Positions 33,731 through 34,207 of a stretch of DNA of 34,207 nucleotides are shown here, one piece after another; the stretch's first letter is position 1; each line of letters begins with the position of its first letter. This stretch comes from CALZFJ01 sp964459845 (GTDB taxonomy: Bacteria > Bacteroidota > Bacteroidia > Bacteroidales > Muribaculaceae). Both the position numbers and the translations under genes were made by a program. The notes beneath the pieces were generated by a model. That model saw only the letters and a program-made list of their open reading frames with translations, made no database searches and was not told the DNA's origin. The DNA lies in assembly GCA_964459845.1 (NCBI GenBank), contig CAYWOC010000025.1:1-34207 (forward strand). The letters run 5' to 3'.

Positions 33731-33774
33731 GGGTGTGTAACATAAGAAAGTATTTTGTGGGAAAATTTTTTCAA

Positions 33775-34207
33775 AAATAGATTTCATATTGTCTGCCAAA
33801 TTGCACATTAATTATGTTCTGGGATTATGTTATGGAGAATTTGGATTTTTCGAGGGGGCATATTTGCTGTATTTTGTGGGATTTTTCAGCCTTTTTGGGG
33901 GAAGATTGTGGATTTTAGCATCTGGGGTGGTGGAATTTTTGTCCTTTGGTGCGGGATTTTTTTGCTCTTGGCTGGATATTTTCCGCTTTTCGGTGCGGGG
34001 AATATCGGCTTCGGCGGCGGAATTTAGTCTCATTGCGGAGAAATTTCGTCTCGGCAGGTGCTTGATTTTGCTTGTTGGGGTATGATGACGGCTCGAAAAG
34101 CGGCTCATAGAGTGCAAAAATCTGTTAAAATTTGGGGCAGATTTACCGCTTTGCCGAGGAATATGCCGGAGAAGCATGTTATACAGCATAAAAAAGCAGA
34201 AAATTTT
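33775..34207. other. G/T-rich stretch without a convincing gene
   Basis: The plus strand is strongly G/T-rich from about 33835 to 34060 and repeats variants of GGATTTTT at 33843, 33879, 33910, 33932, 33954 and 33974 (spacing 20-36 bases). Open frames exist on both strands but encode Phe/Gly-rich or Lys/Pro/Ser-rich sequence without domain features, so I call none. The last 100 bases hold nothing that I recognise. Confidence 0.5.

Noticed and set aside
33789..34085. 98-aa plus-strand and 119-aa minus-strand (33830-34189) frames near the window end
   Set aside because: Composition follows the G/T-rich repeat-like DNA; no start signals, domains or homology pattern.

Overview
This window looks like chromosomal DNA of a member of the Bacteroidota, most likely order Bacteroidales (gut type, perhaps Muribaculaceae or a relative; the family is a guess). 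The signs are: Bacteroidota-type promoters (a -7 box TAnnTTTG, sometimes with TTG/TTTG about 19-21 bases upstream) before many genes, few strong Shine-Dalgarno sites, a TonB-dependent receptor paired with a DUF4249-type lipoprotein, outer-membrane barrels, the rpsF-rpsR-rplI order, and a secreted GH20 hexosaminidase. Most of the window is ordinary core genome. I saw no tRNA, rRNA, CRISPR array or transposase.

Layout. 215-3359 (+): a long RelA/SpoT homologue whose hydrolase motif is degenerate, overlapping a lipoprotein gene. 3401-4681: a 1,083-bp two-gene cassette (STAS-like DUF4325 protein plus a GHKL ATPase with an in-frame stop), lying between two perfect 99-bp direct repeats that are copies of the 3' end of the next gene. 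4588-6644 (-): a secreted alpha/beta hydrolase and an M14 zinc carboxypeptidase in a 4-base-overlap operon. 6931-8042 (+): ribosomal proteins S6, S18 and L9, closed by a strong terminator. 8207-11041 (+): M16 zinc protease. 11435-15569 (+): outer-membrane barrel protein, TonB-dependent receptor and DUF4249-type lipoprotein, behind a promoter region carrying a T8G8 homopolymer. 15897-20362 (+): multi-PAS histidine kinase followed 15 bases later by xseA and xseB. 20488-22986 (+): GH20 hexosaminidase. 23149-23488 (-): a probable decayed small membrane-protein gene. 23660-27241 (+): SerB with an ACT domain and a patatin-family outer-membrane phospholipase. 27245-28027 (-): a small protein plus zeta-toxin-like ATPase pair, the toxin frameshifted inside its Walker A motif. 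28279-29271 (-): malate dehydrogenase. 29562-32881 (+): a Fic protein, then nitroreductase, DUF2520 Rossmann protein, KdsC-like phosphatase and Maf. 32941-33648 (-): outer-membrane barrel protein. 33649-34207: no convincing gene.

The most unusual structure is the repeat-flanked DUF4325/ATPase cassette. The repeat carries the last 30 codons of the hydrolase, including its catalytic His, so the insertion left the hydrolase intact. The stop codon of the DUF4325 gene is completed by repeat bases. This is the geometry expected from one crossover between a 1,182-bp circle carrying the hydrolase 3' end and the chromosome, or from att-like integration. No recombinase lies inside it. Other points worth a second look are the frameshifted zeta-like toxin, the homopolymer between promoter elements upstream of the outer-membrane operon, the 18-bp repeat bracketing the fic gene, and a nested inverted repeat at 15595-15673.
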